In this document: piece after piece, positions 1-13,659 of the stretch
Layout of the letters: each line of letters begins with the position of its first letter
How positions within the stretch are numbered: position 1 is the stretch's first letter
Source of the DNA: Phorcus lineatus
Taxonomy: Eukaryota > Mollusca > Gastropoda > Trochida > Trochidae
Direction of reading: 5' to 3'
NCBI GenBank assembly: GCA_921293015.1
Contig: OV121081.1
Location: forward strand, 73,549,022-73,613,021
DNA length: 64,000 bases
Made by a program: the position numbers and the translations under genes
The notes under the pieces: generated by a model
The model's database searches: none
The model's input: the letters and a program-made list of their open reading frames with translations, nothing else
Told to the model about the DNA's origin: nothing

Positions 1-3000
1 CTTTAGATCACTCTAAACGTAGCTGTTTGTTGTTGTGTGTGTTGTGTGAGAGTTGCTTGATAACCTTCCTGGCCCTCAACCCTGCAACTGTAAAACGATT
101 CCTTACTGTTTTTTTATGGCTGAACTGTTGGTGAAATGACGTCAAACCAACCTGAGCAATGCTCAGCCATCTCTTATTAAGGTCTTACATGGTCAGCCTG
201 AGTGACTACGTTAAATTTGTTTGTAACTTTGCTGAACAAAAGGCTTATTGTGAGAAGCGATGTACTGTTATTCTGCCAATCTTCTTGAAGGGGAAGGACC
301 TGCAATGTGTAATCCAATAATTTGTCTCTTGATGCTCCTGACATTATTTCGCCCAGCATTGTGTGTTACAATGGAAGAGGCACCCAGAAAACATCCTTTA
401 TGAGCGATTTTAACCAAATCGAGATACTGCAATATGAAACATTCATACGACAAACTATTGCTTCGTGTTTTTGATCAGAAATAATGATAGAACAAGGGTT
501 TAATCAGGGGGTGCTACACACTCTTTACTACGTATATATAACGCATATAAATGGCTGAAGTGTTAATTCTTAGTATGTTTTAAGAGGTCGTTTGTCAATT
601 TACTCATGCATAAACAATTAAGTGAGATGGAATTGCGGAACTTTTTTCACGAAGCAAATGTTTTCGTCGGCTAAATAAACAGAATTATTTTAATTCGTGT
701 CTAAAGAAGTTCTTGCATATCTAACACACAAACAGGTGCGTCTCGTGTTCTAAGAATGAAATGTACTGCTAAGTAATAAAAAATACTCCTATCATACCTC
801 TCTAAATAATTTGGACTCTTTGCTTAACGTGCATTTACACTTAACACAACGGAATTAACTTTGGGTCAGATGACTTGATAATTTCAAAACCAAATGTCAC
901 ATTTAGATGATGTATTTTGTAAATATTATTTCATGTTTATAGTAATGGTTAAACATTAAGATATAATTTGGCTATCATTTCTAGAAAAATGAAGAGATGA
1001 TAGCCATTGTTGTTGTTATGTGCTCACATGGGTTATATGAAGTTTTAGCAGTTAATATGCGGCTCATTTTGTCTCGAATCAATAAATATATGTGTCGGTA
1101 AACACCTACAATATCATGTTTATGCACTGTTAATTTGTGATTAAAAAACGTCAAAAAACACTTGTCTGTCTTTATTTCGTTTACTCTGAATAACACAGAT
1201 TTGGATATTCGTAGAATATGCTCTCTTCATTCACTGTTTTCTGTCTTAGTATTACGGACTGGGTTTCAGCTTTTATGGTAAAAACTGAATAAGCCTAAGG
1301 AAGTCGTAACATGGTGCTTTGAAAGGTTGATCTAGACTGCAAGACCGTTGTAGATTAAACATTTAATTCATCTCAGCTTCAGAAAATACAAAATGTAAAT
1401 AGAAGTAGTTCTTTGTCCTTTACACATATACTATACAGAGACGAAAATAACGTGCAAAAACAATTAGATATATGAAGCCAATGCTATTAACAAAGGTTAT
1501 TACCTCACAGGAATAGTGCACAAAGTGGACACTGAGAAAGAAATCCAAACTCACTAACTAATGATAAAAATGATAATAAAAACTGGTAATTTGTCCTGTT
1601 ATTTATGAACAAAACTTTATATCAAAGTATTGAAATAAAATGCAGTAGATTTGAACAATGTTTTGAGAAAGAAATTCATTATATAAAGTAACCGTTTGCA
1701 AAACAAATAATTTTGAATCATTTTGGGTTTAAGGCATAAAGCATTAATTCTTGTTAACATTTGACCAAAACATCATACTAACACCTTTTAAATTTTTAAT
1801 GATGAATCAAGCGACCAACTGTGCACGTGCAGCGACTTTTGTTTTTAGATCTTCAAACTCCGTTATGCAATATAAAATATATGCCAGAGCGAGCGAATGA
1901 CTAATATAAAGATTAGATAGGACATGGCATATATTTGATATATATATTTATATATTATATATTTATATCAAGTTAATATAAAGGAAATTGAGACAACGTA
2001 GAATGTCAGCATTCTTTCAATCTAAAATAAATACCTGTTGTTAACACTTTTAAAAAGAAATATTCCATAGACCTTTATAGTTTTTGTTACACAGTATTAC
2101 TTTAACGTCGATACAGTAGCGCGAATAGGAAATAGAAATCGTGAAAAATATAGCATTAGGTTTTTACTAAGAAAGATTCAGTTTAAATGGTTTCATTCAT
2201 AACGTGAATAGATCGATGCAAGTTTTGTAGGCACTAATTCGTGGTCTTTCACTGGTGAAAAAAAGAAAAGGAAACTGATTGATTTGTAGGATGCATTCAG
2301 AAGCACTCAGGAGAGCTGAGCGGACTGCTTGAAAGAGGTAACTAAACTCGCTATCATTCCTCAAGTTTCCTTTTTACATTTTCTTTCTTAAATATATAAA
2401 AATGAACTCTAGTGGATCAATGAGCAGATAAAAAAACAAAGTTCCGATTTAAGCATCTTTTCAACAGACACTTCAAATTAAACTCTTCAAACCTTTCAAC
2501 CGCATTGTTGTTCAAATTGATTGATTGGCACTTAATTTTTATTTTAATAAAGTATTTTAGCAAATAGTCCATCCATCACGAAAGAAAGCAATGAAATCAA
2601 TATCTTTCTCGGTTCGAAAATGCTGAGAGAAGGACGTATTTACCCTTAATGGTGATTATATGATCAAAATTATAAATAATTGGTAAAATTATACCTGGAA
2701 TATTGACAGTAATAGAGTGTTTGCCGTCGAAGGTATTTGTCTTAGCAATATCTACACAAATTCAATACATTATGCTTTCTGTCAAAGACACTATTACTAA
2801 TTTAGACTCCTTTTAATTGCTTTAATCATTTAATAAAATTGTAAACTGTCTCTATATATAAAGTTTTTTGGGGTTTCTGAGAACGAATGTCAGTCTAAAT
2901 TATGGTCGAGTGAATGAGTTTTTTTCCATCACTATCTAATGTTAAGATGTGTGCTTCTAAATCTGAAAAATTAAAGAGGTCATTGAAATATAGTTATTAC

Positions 3001-4020
3001 CGAGTTATCAACTATCGGTCATAAATATCTAATATATACTACAAATAATGTATTTATCATCTTTTTTTGTCTTGCTTTTTTTACTTAACTATGAACAACT
3101 AATTATTAAACAAAACTAATGGAACTTTTATGAAAATTCTATGGGGAGATATTAATTACAACACATTAATTAGAACCAAAAAGAATCAGAACAACACTTC
3201 GATTATTCAAGAAAATTTCAATCAATTTTTATTGAGATATGCATGATGGCAATAAAAACAGAAATATAGTTATATATATATAGTATATGTAACCTTCATT
3301 GTCCTCAAGTGACTATAACATGACGATAACTTTGAGAGTTTTGTGTCAGTATTCGGATAAGCCTGTACTCGAAAAAAATGTGATAAAAAGATTCCAAGAT
3401 TTCCTTAAAACAATAAAATTTGTTACTCTAAGCGAGTTTGATTTCTGGGTCTTTTTTCTCTTTAAAATTATCGACATTGACATATCAACTCAATCTTTTA
3501 ACTTTAACTATACGTTACTTACATAAGACTTTATAACTCGTTGACTTTTTAAATTGGTATGTTATATCCCGTCTAGTTATTTGGCGTTAATATCGAAAGT
3601 TTTTTTGAAAATAACATCACATAAATTAAATAACGAAATAAGGCAAAAGGCATACAAAGAACCCACGACGGTCCACCATGATAGTTGGAAATCAACGGAG
3701 ATATAAAATTCTTATCAAAACATCGTATCAAATTTTCTCGAAACAACACTAAATTGAGACTTATTTCTTAAACCAGAAGAAATCGATTATATTTCATTTC
3801 TGTTTTTAAATTCTATCAACAACAGTTATGCATACGAGAAATTCCTACGGTTGTGATATATTTACATTAACAAACATCAATATGCCATTAATACATTAAA
3901 TATTGTTTTTCCTGTAATGGTTCAGAGACGTTTGTTACGGCATTTATATTGGAGATAACAAACGGCGAAACCTCAAACATTTATTTCAGGTTCTTTAGTT
4001 GTAATTAAGGATTCAGCAAT
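1..4020. other. Unassigned AT-rich sequence
   Basis: I see no recognisable gene or element. There is one perfect TGACGTCA (CRE-type) octamer at 137-144, a short TA-rich tract near 1935-1975 and a (ATT)n run at about 4027-4043. The two overlapping minus-strand frames between 177 and 453 match no family I know and overlap each other, so neither is called. Confidence 0.5.
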
Positions 4021-4099
4021 ATTCAAATATTATTATTATTATTCCACGATTCTTGTGTACAAAATTCAGCCAAAACTAGCGACTCGTTAACAACCAAAC

Positions 4100-4690
4100 A
4101 TTACGATCTTATAGCCCTTACAAAGACCTCGCGACACGAAGCTTTGGAGCCAATTCGGACATTGCATTAAACGCTCAGTACCACTCAAAATTTGAAAAAT
4201 TAACATTGTAAAAATTTTCAAAATGCTCTTACAGACTTGCCACTTGTTTTAAACGATCGATTATAAAATTGCAAGTAAAAAAAAGTAAAACATGGCGAAT
4301 TCGTAGCATGATTACTTTCGCCGCCATGTTGCTTTTTTTGACTTTTTGGAATTTCCGGACCCCATGCATCTTTGAAATGTAACTCCTCTGAAGATACTTG
4401 CATTTCAGAGCTGAAACTCTCAAATAATGTAGCTGAGGCATTGCAAATTTCAAGGTGTTCTTGATTTTTAAGAAAATTTAATACTTTGTTCTCATCAAGC
4501 CTTTAAATCGGGCGACTTTGCTCATTTGAGCATATTCAAGGGCAGATAACTCAAAAACCTACCCGTCGAATTTCATGATTTTTGCAAGAGAGTTTGAAAT
4601 GACCAAGGTCTTTAAGAATCAAGAATAAAATCGCTGGCGAACATTCCTTTCCGGTCATGAGTGAAGGTCAAAGTCAAAGACTGTAACAAA
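4100..4690. repeat. Dispersed repeat of mollusc type (tentative)
   Basis: The stretch contains the words GGGCAGATAACTC (about 4540-4552) and GAAGGTCAAAGTCAAAG (about 4664-4680). Motifs of this kind are widespread in mollusc interspersed repeats. Two overlapping minus-strand frames run through it, as often happens in such repeats, but neither resembles a protein. Boundaries are approximate because no second copy lies in the window. Confidence 0.35.
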
Positions 4691-5599
4691 CAAACAATAA
4701 ATTGTACAACAATGTGAAATACCTCAAAAGAGAGATAAAAGAATATGCTTTCTAGGATATTAACATTCTATTCAATCGTGTTTCTATCAACTGAGATACA
4801 GGCCGTCAAAGTTGGTAAATTTCAAGTTTCATTTGTAGCGTGACTAATAACAGCAATACATGAAACAACATGAGCACAAAACAGCTCGGAGCAAAAACAG
4901 TACATATAGTGAATTTATCAGAAATGTAGTAAATGATAACTGTAAAGTGTAAACATGAAGTCATTGCACTAATGCATTTAACTAACGCACTTTACCTGCA
5001 ACATAAGCATATATGTTACGATTCCTCTATTTCATTTCCTATGAACTAAAATTGTATTGATTCAACTATATCTTATATATAATACGATATTGGTGATATG
5101 TGACCTGTTACGAATTTAGTTTCACAAAGGTTTTTGACTGGTAAAATAATTTTTTGTAATATATCATCATCCTTTAGAGTAGCATTTTTTTCACATTGTC
5201 ATCTTCTTTGCAATGATCGCAATTTGGTTAGGATATTCGGTGAGATGAAACATGCTGTTGTAGCTTTGTGCCTCGGCGAATTTTAATGAAACTTTGACGG
5301 AGGATTGTTAACATCAATTTGTGCTTAATGAATGTGCTTTTGATGGGCTGAATCCGTTTGTCGTCGCTTGCGACTATATTTGGTATTTTATTACTAAACT
5401 TTGTTTATGTTCCTTTAAAGTAAATAGGACACATGATTGCTTTTAAGATATATTTGTTGTGTCAAACAGGAAATATTTAAATGATTCGATGGGAGTGTTT
5501 GCTAATTTGAAAATAACAAATCGTACCCATAATCTTTCTTCTTAAATTTATTCAGTTTTATGGAAATCATTAAACCTGTCAGCTTTGTAGCACAATATT

Positions 5600-6007
5600 A
5601 GCATGGTAAAAACACCTTTTACGGCGATGAAGAGGTGTAAGGATAGGTCCTCTATAGGATCTCCGTGCGCGAAGTTCAGCGGCACACAAGTTATTTCAGA
5701 CAATCTGTAGGGTTAGCCGTCCACCAAACATCTTCCTTCTTGTTGAAGTTGCAGTTACAAATCGGTTACGAAGATGACGTAAACGTATTGCTGCATCTTC
5801 CCAGTGTGACGTCACACGTGACACTCCTGGCCGCAGGCGGTCTGCAAATGTTCCCGTTTGATGCACTCTCACCCTGAGATTTAAAATTGTTTGTCGTGAA
5901 CAGTTGAAAGCTGACCAGCATGGAGCCTTCCAACTTTGAATTTGTTTTTCCAAATGAGCTTCAATGTGCTTAGTCAGTTCATGCACATATACATCGATTG
6001 ACCTCAT
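5600..6007 (-). pseudogene. Tc1/mariner transposase, N-terminal fragment
   Basis: On the minus strand an open frame of 103 residues (6007 to 5696) carries the N-terminal DNA-binding region of a Tc1-type transposase. Recognisable blocks are FNCSRQTI (helix-turn-helix recognition helix), HQTGTFADRLRPG (linker, usually xQTGTxxDRPRSGRP) and IRLRHLRNRFVTATST (second helix-turn-helix). After an in-frame stop the similarity continues with LRARRSYRGPILTPLHRR, matching the usual RARRPYxGPxLTPxHRxxR segment. It ends near 5600. The DDE/D catalytic domain is absent, so the copy is a dead fragment of roughly the first third of a transposase of about 340 residues. I see no terminal inverted repeats. The family call is firm; the subfamily is open. 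The TGACGTCA at about 5807 lies inside this fragment. Confidence 0.85.
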
Positions 6008-6009
6008 AA

Positions 6010-9000
6010 TTTTGTGTTTGCACGTGCACAGTTTTCCGATTTCTTTGGCTACAACGTCAATGATTTCACGTGATTTAAAAAATTCCTTACATTAAAGGAG
6101 TCAAAACCATTACTTTCACTACAAATAGTGTTTAACATATTTCAATGAACAGACAGAAACGATTTCATAAATTTACTTGTGTCAAGTTTTCAGTTTTGCT
6201 TAGTGAACAATTTCTTCATATTCGTTATAAATTGATTAACCTTAGATCCTTCTAAACTTCAGTTTGTAAAATTCCGTTTGTGAATTAACAAGATTTACTT
6301 TTTGTGATGAACGTCTCTGTAAAAATGTTCGAAAAAAGCTGTCAAATTGCCCTTAAATTGAATTAGATGTTTTAATTGTCATCCTGTGTTCAATGCATTA
6401 ATAAATATGGAAATCGTTGTTCTTAGACAAAAAGTTTGTGTTTGTGCAGATGGCAATTAAATCCTTAAAGCCAAATGATTTTAACATTCAGTCAAGTATG
6501 TCATGTTTTACGATAGTCATTAGTGTTCACTCTCTAAGGTGTTATCATACTGGTTTTCTTTACAGAATGATGTGTTGGGAATTTATCATTTCCGAAGGTA
6601 ATCTTGATCTTATTAAAAAAAAATTTAAATGAATACTAATAGTGTCACAATAGTGTTGATGAAAAACTGATCGTGCTCACTGTAAGACAAGGATTGAAGA
6701 CATTCGGCGTATTTTCTTGTTTCATTAACTTAATAATGAACCATTATTTTCTGTTCCATAACAGCAGGTTTAACTGGCATGCCGATTCTATTCATACAAT
6801 CAATCACTCAAGTTAAATCCGATTCTTCGCCATCACTTAAAATTTATTCTTAAGCATAAGACAAACTATTTTTGGTGTTCGATGCGCGTTTAAAATGTAA
6901 AATGCCAACCAGACATTTTGCAAATCAATCACACTAAGACGCTGCATGATGCTTTATGGGGTGAGATCCATTCATTCCTGAAAAGCACCACATGGTGTGG
7001 ATACTGATAGAACCAATATTGGCACTTTATCAAGGGTCGCTGGCGTCTTGCATGGCAGCCAGATAAATTGAAAAACTGAGTTACAGATAGCTCACGCTCT
7101 TAATTTACTGCTGCCCTCAAAATAGTAGAGGTAAGCCTCTCCTTTGGTGTAAACAAGCCACGTAAATGTCAAGATGGGGTCAGAAAGGGCGGGGGTGGAA
7201 GTATTGAAAGCATTTTTCTCGATTTTTTACTGTTAATTCTTTGAATTTAATTTAGAAATACTAAACAAATCGCTGATTAACATTTTAGTCTCTTCATTAA
7301 ATGAATGCTATGAAATATTCAATGTTTTGTATAATATTGATTGAAAAATTATTTTGAATTTGTTTATTGCAGTTGTTTTCATTTTGAGGCAAAATGCGCC
7401 TCCCTACCAAATACCAAGAAATGTCAATTGGTATTTCAGAGGTAAGTAATAAATACAATTATGTGTTTTCCTAAAATAACATAGTCATGTGGTGATTGCT
7501 TTGTGTTCTGTTTGGTCCAAGATGCTCATTAGGGACCAATACACCATCTACTATAGCACTATAAGTCTGAAGTTGATAGGCAATCGGATTCTACACAGAC
7601 TTTACTTGTATTTACCACAAAGCAAGGACAGATTTTCGCCACCATGGGAGTAGTTGCTCTAGCTAGCTCTAAATGTTGACTCCTCATACGTTAAAGTGTC
7701 AAAGCAGAACTTTAGTCTGGGATGTACGTTTTGACATCTTTATCTTGAGTACATCCCTTATATGATATGCATTCTTGGCTACTCAGTTGAGGAGAAGACA
7801 TTTTTTTAGCAATGCACACGGGGAATTTAAAAATAGATAGTTTGATTTTGTAGGACATTATCATATGAAGTAAGTAAATGAGTTCAATTATCACTATCGC
7901 TTATTATCGCTGATTGTCGCTTCATAACTTGTTTTTTTTGTGACACCATGCATCCTATTGATCTAATTTTAGTAACATACGTAGCTGTCACCCTGCGTTG
8001 TTGTCGCTATAGAATATGGTTTTGATATTGAAATGGACAAGAGAGAAAATATAAGGATGAAATGACACAATCAACATAGTCCTACATCCTACAAAAATAT
8101 CCCTTCAAAAATTAAATTTCAACTTTTGAGAATAAGTATCCATACTATAATCCTTAAGGTATAATAGGTATGGCAAATGTATTTTGGTCTCTACTTAAAA
8201 GTATTTATTACATTTCATGTCAGAACTAATTGCACTGCAACCAACGTTAAATGACTATTCATATACTTGTTTTGCTTGTAGACATATTCTCCTATCGTAA
8301 GAAACTACACACATGATGTTGTTATTTCTTTTTTAGGGAGTCGATATTAAGATAAAAATAATCTTGTATCTAGTTACACTGAAGCTTGCAATCTGTATTT
8401 GATGACCGGCATGTAATTGGAAACCGAATCGAAAGACGTTTCATACCGTAGAGAATTCATGAATGGACTACTAATTTACACCTTAATCACTCCTCTTTAG
8501 AAAGACGGAAATAGTCATGAGTTAGTCTAGTTACCTCGATATGAAATCTGACGCTATCATACGATTGTATCTGAGGAAGATTGGTGGTTTTCAATAATCT
8601 ATCAGAATCCTCCCCTTTCCGGTAAAGTAGGAGAATAAATTGGCAATATTTGCTTATCATCGTGATTCTCGATACTTTACCTTTACGATTCATAAGTATG
8701 CTCAACAGTGAGGAAATATGTTTTTAGTATCTACCTCACTAATTCTCTATGTTTGAAATGAACATATATATCGCTCTTTGATTCATATCATGTCATGATA
8801 TCATATCTTTAAATCAAGAAGTACTGTTTGTATCCGACAATTGCCATTTTAATGCTTATTAGTCCAGTATAGTGAGAGAAAAGGCAGCTTAACGTTGTGA
8901 TTTGTGATCGAAAAATGGACAGTGACGCGCGTCATTGACTTAAACGTAATTTCGGAAACTTATCTTCACGATAACCAACGACAAATATGGGATAGTAGTG

Positions 9001-9244
9001 TTAAGCACGTCACATAACTAGTATACAAGCAAATGGGACGAAAAAGTTCAACCCCATAACATTTATATTGCCTTTTGTCGATAATTATTGAAAATAACTA
9101 TATATCATAATTTTGGCATTGGTGATGAAAATGCAATTATTTCGACATCACTTGATCTTTACGCAGGACACATGGTATACTGGTTACTAAGCGACATTCA
9201 CAATTTTGAAACATACTCTTTGTCACGTTAAACTTATTTCGGCC
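6010..9244. other. Unassigned AT-rich sequence
   Basis: I recognise no gene. The only compact feature is a perfect 12-bp palindrome, TGACGCGCGTCA, at 8923-8934, made of two face-to-face TGACG half sites. It stands out because CpG is otherwise sparse here. Confidence 0.45.
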
Positions 9245-9246
9245 TA

Positions 9247-10479
9247 AGAGTAATTGAGGGGTCCGAATGACGGGGTATCTAAAACGTCTATAAAATGCTA
9301 CCCAGTCCTTGAAAATAGTTCAGATGAATTTACTCTGAAAGCTGAAATAATTGACTGTAACATACTGTATTATTAGGAATCCTGGAATTTAGTTGCAAAA
9401 TGAAAAATCATCATGAAATCTAGTACTTTTCGAGTTTGGTTGCAGTCCCTTATGGGCAACTGCAACCAAATTATTTTTTGTCAAATATTCATCATTTTTC
9501 ATGTCTTGGCTAATAATAATTTGGTTGCAGGTAATATAATTATTTTTTGAAAAGGTTATCAGATCAATTTGGTTGCAGAAGACTTCAAATTAACCTAAAT
9601 TGACGAGAAAACGACCAAATCAACAGTTTCAGTTTGACATGTTCCCTCTGACACAACGTGTGACGTAATACCATGCGCTAAGTAACACGTCTTTCAATTG
9701 GCTAATTCAGTATCAAACATTTTCAATAAAATTTTGACGTTCGTTTTTACTTATTTATGATTGATTTTGATCGGTTTTTAGATAGAAACTTGTCATTAAA
9801 CTTACTTGATGATGTTTATTTTCTATCAAAATTAGTTTGCTATCAGAGGCATCTGTTACAACCAATGAGAATAGTGTTGAGATTTGACAACAATTCGAAT
9901 TCATCTCTGGGCCACGTTGTAAAAACAAATGGCAATTTAGGAATAAATTGGTCAAGGAATGCCATAAATACTTACCAAAACATGATAAACTATAGAGAAT
10001 GTTAGATTAAACAAGGTTAGTAGAAATTTTCCATCCACTTAGTCAGAAACGACAGCTAAGCGGGACACAACATGATCGAAAACCGGACTCGGTAGCTTTG
10101 AGCAAGTTGCCGATGTTTCATTGAAATGTAAATAAACAGCCAGGTAAAGTTCCAACATTTGCGATATCATCGTTTAGTTTCTCTCTGCAACCAAATTATG
10201 TTTAGTCAAGACTCTTCTGTTCTGTGAAAACGTGTATTTTGATGGTTTCAAGAATTTGGTTGCAGTTGCCTATAGGGGACAGCAACCAAACTTGAAAATT
10301 AGACGTTTACAAGGTGATAAATCGATCTGCAACCATTCTCAAAAGGTTTCATGTTATATATCATTGTATAGAAAATTGTCTCAGCTATAAGAAAAATTCC
10401 ATTTGGGCTATTTTGGAGGACTAGGTTGCATTTTACAGTTGTTTTAGAGACCCCGTCATCCGGACCCCTCAATTACTCT
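9247..10479. mobile_element. Non-autonomous DNA transposon with long inverted ends and iterated motif
   Basis: The outer ends are inverted repeats. The left end starts AGAGTAATTGAGGGGTCCGA, and the right end read in reverse agrees over about 38 bp with two mismatches. Looser inverted similarity continues inward for about 250-300 bp on each side. The flanks are TA at 9245-9246 and TA at 10480-10481, consistent with a TA target duplication. Inside both arms the 11-mer TTTGGTTGCAG or its reverse complement recurs: left at 9435, 9460 (inverted), 9520 and 9568; right at 10185 (inverted) and 10255, with a one-base variant at 10280 (inverted) and a shorter one at 10327. One pair in each arm forms a hairpin. 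The central part, about 540 bp, has an 82-codon frame (9757-10005) that I do not recognise. TA duplication suggests a Tc1/mariner-like group, but these termini match no family I can name. Confidence 0.8.
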
Positions 10480-10494
10480 TAAGATTGCAAAAGT

Positions 10495-12119
10495 AGATTT
10501 TGCATAAAGCTAACACCAAACTAGTTAAATAGAAGGGCCCTCCTAATCATTCCTGTAAACCAAAGACGGTATTTATAATCTGCATTATTGAGGTCCGTTG
10601 GTTCAATGTAAATGGGAATCTCTAAGTTCAATACAAAGGGGGGTCCATGCGATTTTAACCGAAAACAATGAGAAGTGACTACGCACTTTGTCGGATTCGA
10701 TGAATTATGTCAATGAGCTTACTTTCAAGTATAAAATACCAACTGGGTGGCGTTGCAAGTGAAACTCCTCTACGAAAATACAGTATTCCTGAAATAATTA
10801 ATGTGACCAGAATGAGAAGATCGCTGAAATCCTCTATTGATCATTCTACCATGAATGTGCTGGGTACCAAGAATGTGATTGGTTGATCTGTCTGAGGCAC
10901 ATAACATTCCTGGTAAATGTATGGGTATGATGTATATTGATGTGAATAGGTTTGAATACAGTTGGTAAAATACACACATAATTAGGTCAACATCAATGAT
11001 GAACATATTTACTCTATTTGAGATTGATAAATATTCAGAAGACTATGAACTTGTCATCAGTCTGATCAGCAGTGCTGCACCAAAGCCAAATTATCAGTGA
11101 CGTTATCAAAGATTGGGATATTTCCATAGACTAGTTGATGTCGAGTTGAACAAGGATGGAAGTAATTAAACGTATGTATTTACAATCGGTATATGTACAG
11201 CAATTAACAAACATACACTGTAGTACGTCCTATCACTATGCACGAAAGGACCAATTGACAATTTAACATTCTAAATTACAAGAAATTGATATATGTTTGT
11301 ATCGGCGAAACAGTATAGGAAGTAATCGAGACACCACCTTGAGGAAAGATTAGACAGTCTGTCATATTCAAAGGGCAAAGTTTCTACGGGCTGAAGGGGG
11401 ATTTAACAGAACAATGGCCAATCATACAAATATACCTCATGTTATTCATGATACCTGAATTCATTGATTTCATGTTACAATTATCAGGTATGTTTTGAAA
11501 TACGCAAATACTATAGTAATAAAATTACATATTTCATTTTGAAGTTTTAACTGCATTATTTTTATATTTGGAAAAATAAAGTATCTGTGATTTCGACTTC
11601 GACTCTTGTTAAACATTTATAAATTTTTGACCCACTACAAACCTATGAAGAGAAAATAACGTATTCCGTTTTAGTCTGGGTACGAGAACGAAGTTTATTT
11701 CTTAAAGGCTTTCAGTTGAGTATTGACATTTTTAAAAGATATTTATATCCATCTTCCCAATACACTTTTAACAAAATAAATTCTGATTTTAAATGGATGA
11801 CATGACATTTTTTACATGTAAATTTCCAGAATATGTTGTATCGGTTTCATAGATAATTTCGAACTAGCTTTCATTTCTTGAAATTCATCTCACTACCAAC
11901 ATGCATGGATATTCATTTATATAGATATGGTTTGGTAACATAGATTTAATTGTTATAATCATGATAGTTTATGTTAGTTATAAATACTTTTTACAGATTG
12001 CAAATCTGGTAGCCTTATGTCGCTGTATTTGCTCGCTTCAGAAGACAGTGATAACTTGCGTGAATCCCTTCTCGTTTCTACTTGAATGGTTGTTACAGAT
12101 TTTGCATAAAGCTAACACC
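10495..12119. repeat. 1.58 kb segment bounded by 23-bp direct repeats
   Basis: An identical 23-mer beginning AGATTTTGCATAAAGC lies at 10495-10517 and 12097-12119. Similarity stops sharply at both edges of each copy. This is what an insertion (10518-12096) flanked by an unusually long target-site duplication would look like. The insert has no inverted ends, poly-A tail or recognised protein. It includes the X1 block. Confidence 0.5.
11318..11420 (-). repeat. X block, copy 1
   Basis: This is the most diverged of three related blocks (see 13660 and 18375). The shared core, read on the minus strand, is GACAGACTGTCTAAT, then CTCAAG followed by GTGGTGTCT. An AG precedes the core (CTTCAG) and a GT follows it, as in a short exon of about 53 nt. 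The frame used by the other copies is interrupted here. It may be a dead exon or just a repeat. Confidence 0.4.
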
Positions 12120-13131
12120 TGAAATCACATAAAAATTATTTACATAATTTTAAAAGATAAAGTTATCAATTCTATTTTTTAATTATATAAAACATTGCCA
12201 CCATTATTTCAGTTTCCAATGAAATATCCGGATAAAATATCATTTGCATGTGTGCCAATAAAACTTGGGTAGAATCATTAGTGAGTAAATATTTTATATC
12301 CCATTGGCATTTCCAACAATATATAAATATATGAAGCTCTTGTCATGCATTGCCACATGGGAATCAATAACACGTCTGTTCAACTTTGTGTTTCAAAATC
12401 TCAAGAAGCAAACATTTTCTTGTATGTTGTCAAATGTGTAGCTACTTCCAGTATGCAATTTTCATTCTGCCAAATGACATATTTTGAAATATGTCTATTG
12501 CTAAAGCAATATGTTTTATTAAATTCAATACATTGTAAAAGAAGTACATTATTTATGAAAGATTTTTAAGGTGAAAAATCGCCTTTCCCCCTGAAATTTC
12601 AAGAAATATTTGGTGACCTGTCCGTTATATTGTTAAGGAAAAACTCTTGATACTGGATAAAGCTTGTCTGGCTTTCATTTTTCATCTACCACAGGATTTC
12701 AAGAGATAATATTAGTCACAATTATTTGTTATATGTGTCGTTTGAGCATTTTTGGTGTAAGTTTGTTACACACCCGTTCAAAATATTTAAAATCGTTTTT
12801 ATTTAAAAACAATTCAAATTAAAATCTAGTTAACAGACACTTCATGAGATGAAGTCAGCCATTATAAATTTATCGAGAAGTATTGAATGTTGGTTAAAAT
12901 AGCACTATTAATCTAATCCAATCAGTAATTGTCTATGTAAGGGTGTAAGGTTGCGTACATTTAAAACACGGACAACGTAACGCGCCTAGATGAGCAGACA
13001 GATAGACAGGGCATGAAAGTGCTTGGTTCTATATCTTATATTCTGGTAAAATGGACGTGTGTGCTTCATTTGTCATTGAAATCTTTCACTTTGTCTAGCG
13101 TGTAAAGGTGACTTGCGTGAATGCATTATCC
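12120..13131. other. Unassigned sequence
   Basis: No recognisable feature. The 74-codon frame at 12345-12569 has no motif and is of a length expected by chance. Confidence 0.4.
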
Positions 13132-13132
13132 A

Positions 13133-13165
<33 letters not shown>

Positions 13166-13352
13166 GAGAGACAGAGACAGAGACAGACAGAGAGACATAG
13201 AGAGAGAGACATAGAGAGAGAGACAGAGAGACAGAGACAGACAGAGACAGAGACAGAGAGACGGAGAGAGAGACAGAGAGAGAGACAGACAGAGACAGAG
13301 AGAGAAACAGACAGAGAGACAGAGAGAGAAACAGACAGAGAGAGGAGGAGAA
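13132..13352. repeat. (GA)n / (GACA)n microsatellite
   Basis: About 220 bp of pure purine-rich tandem repeat. A uniform GA run at the left passes into interspersed GACA and GAGA units. It creates long artificial Arg/Glu and Ser/Leu frames on the two strands. Confidence 0.97.
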
Positions 13353-13659
13353 CACTTCTACCAGTCGTAAGTTAAGAGTCAAGTGATGGTGCTTTGATTT
13401 TCAGTTAATGGAAATAATTTGAAAATGTTTTCTAAAATGAAATTGAAAATGGAAAGCATGATTATTTCTCAAACCAGTAATTGTATTATAAAAGAAGGTT
13501 GAATTTTGCCATATAATCTCCCTATATGCTTAAACAGTATTTGAAAAATTTGATGTTCCCACAAGACTCCCTTACAACACAATCCAGACATGACATTTCG
13601 AAATCTCATTCATTTTTATGACATTATATTGCCGGCTTTCAGAAATATAGATGAAATAT

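Noticed and set aside
177-453. Two overlapping minus-strand frames of about 60 codons
   Set aside because: They occupy the same DNA in different frames, show no motif and have lengths expected by chance.
5807-5814. TGACGTCA octamer
   Set aside because: It lies inside the Tc1 transposase fragment and is explained by that coding sequence, so it is not listed as regulatory.
13095-13382. Long Arg/Glu and Ser/Leu frames on both strands
   Set aside because: Translations of the (GA)n/(GACA)n microsatellite.
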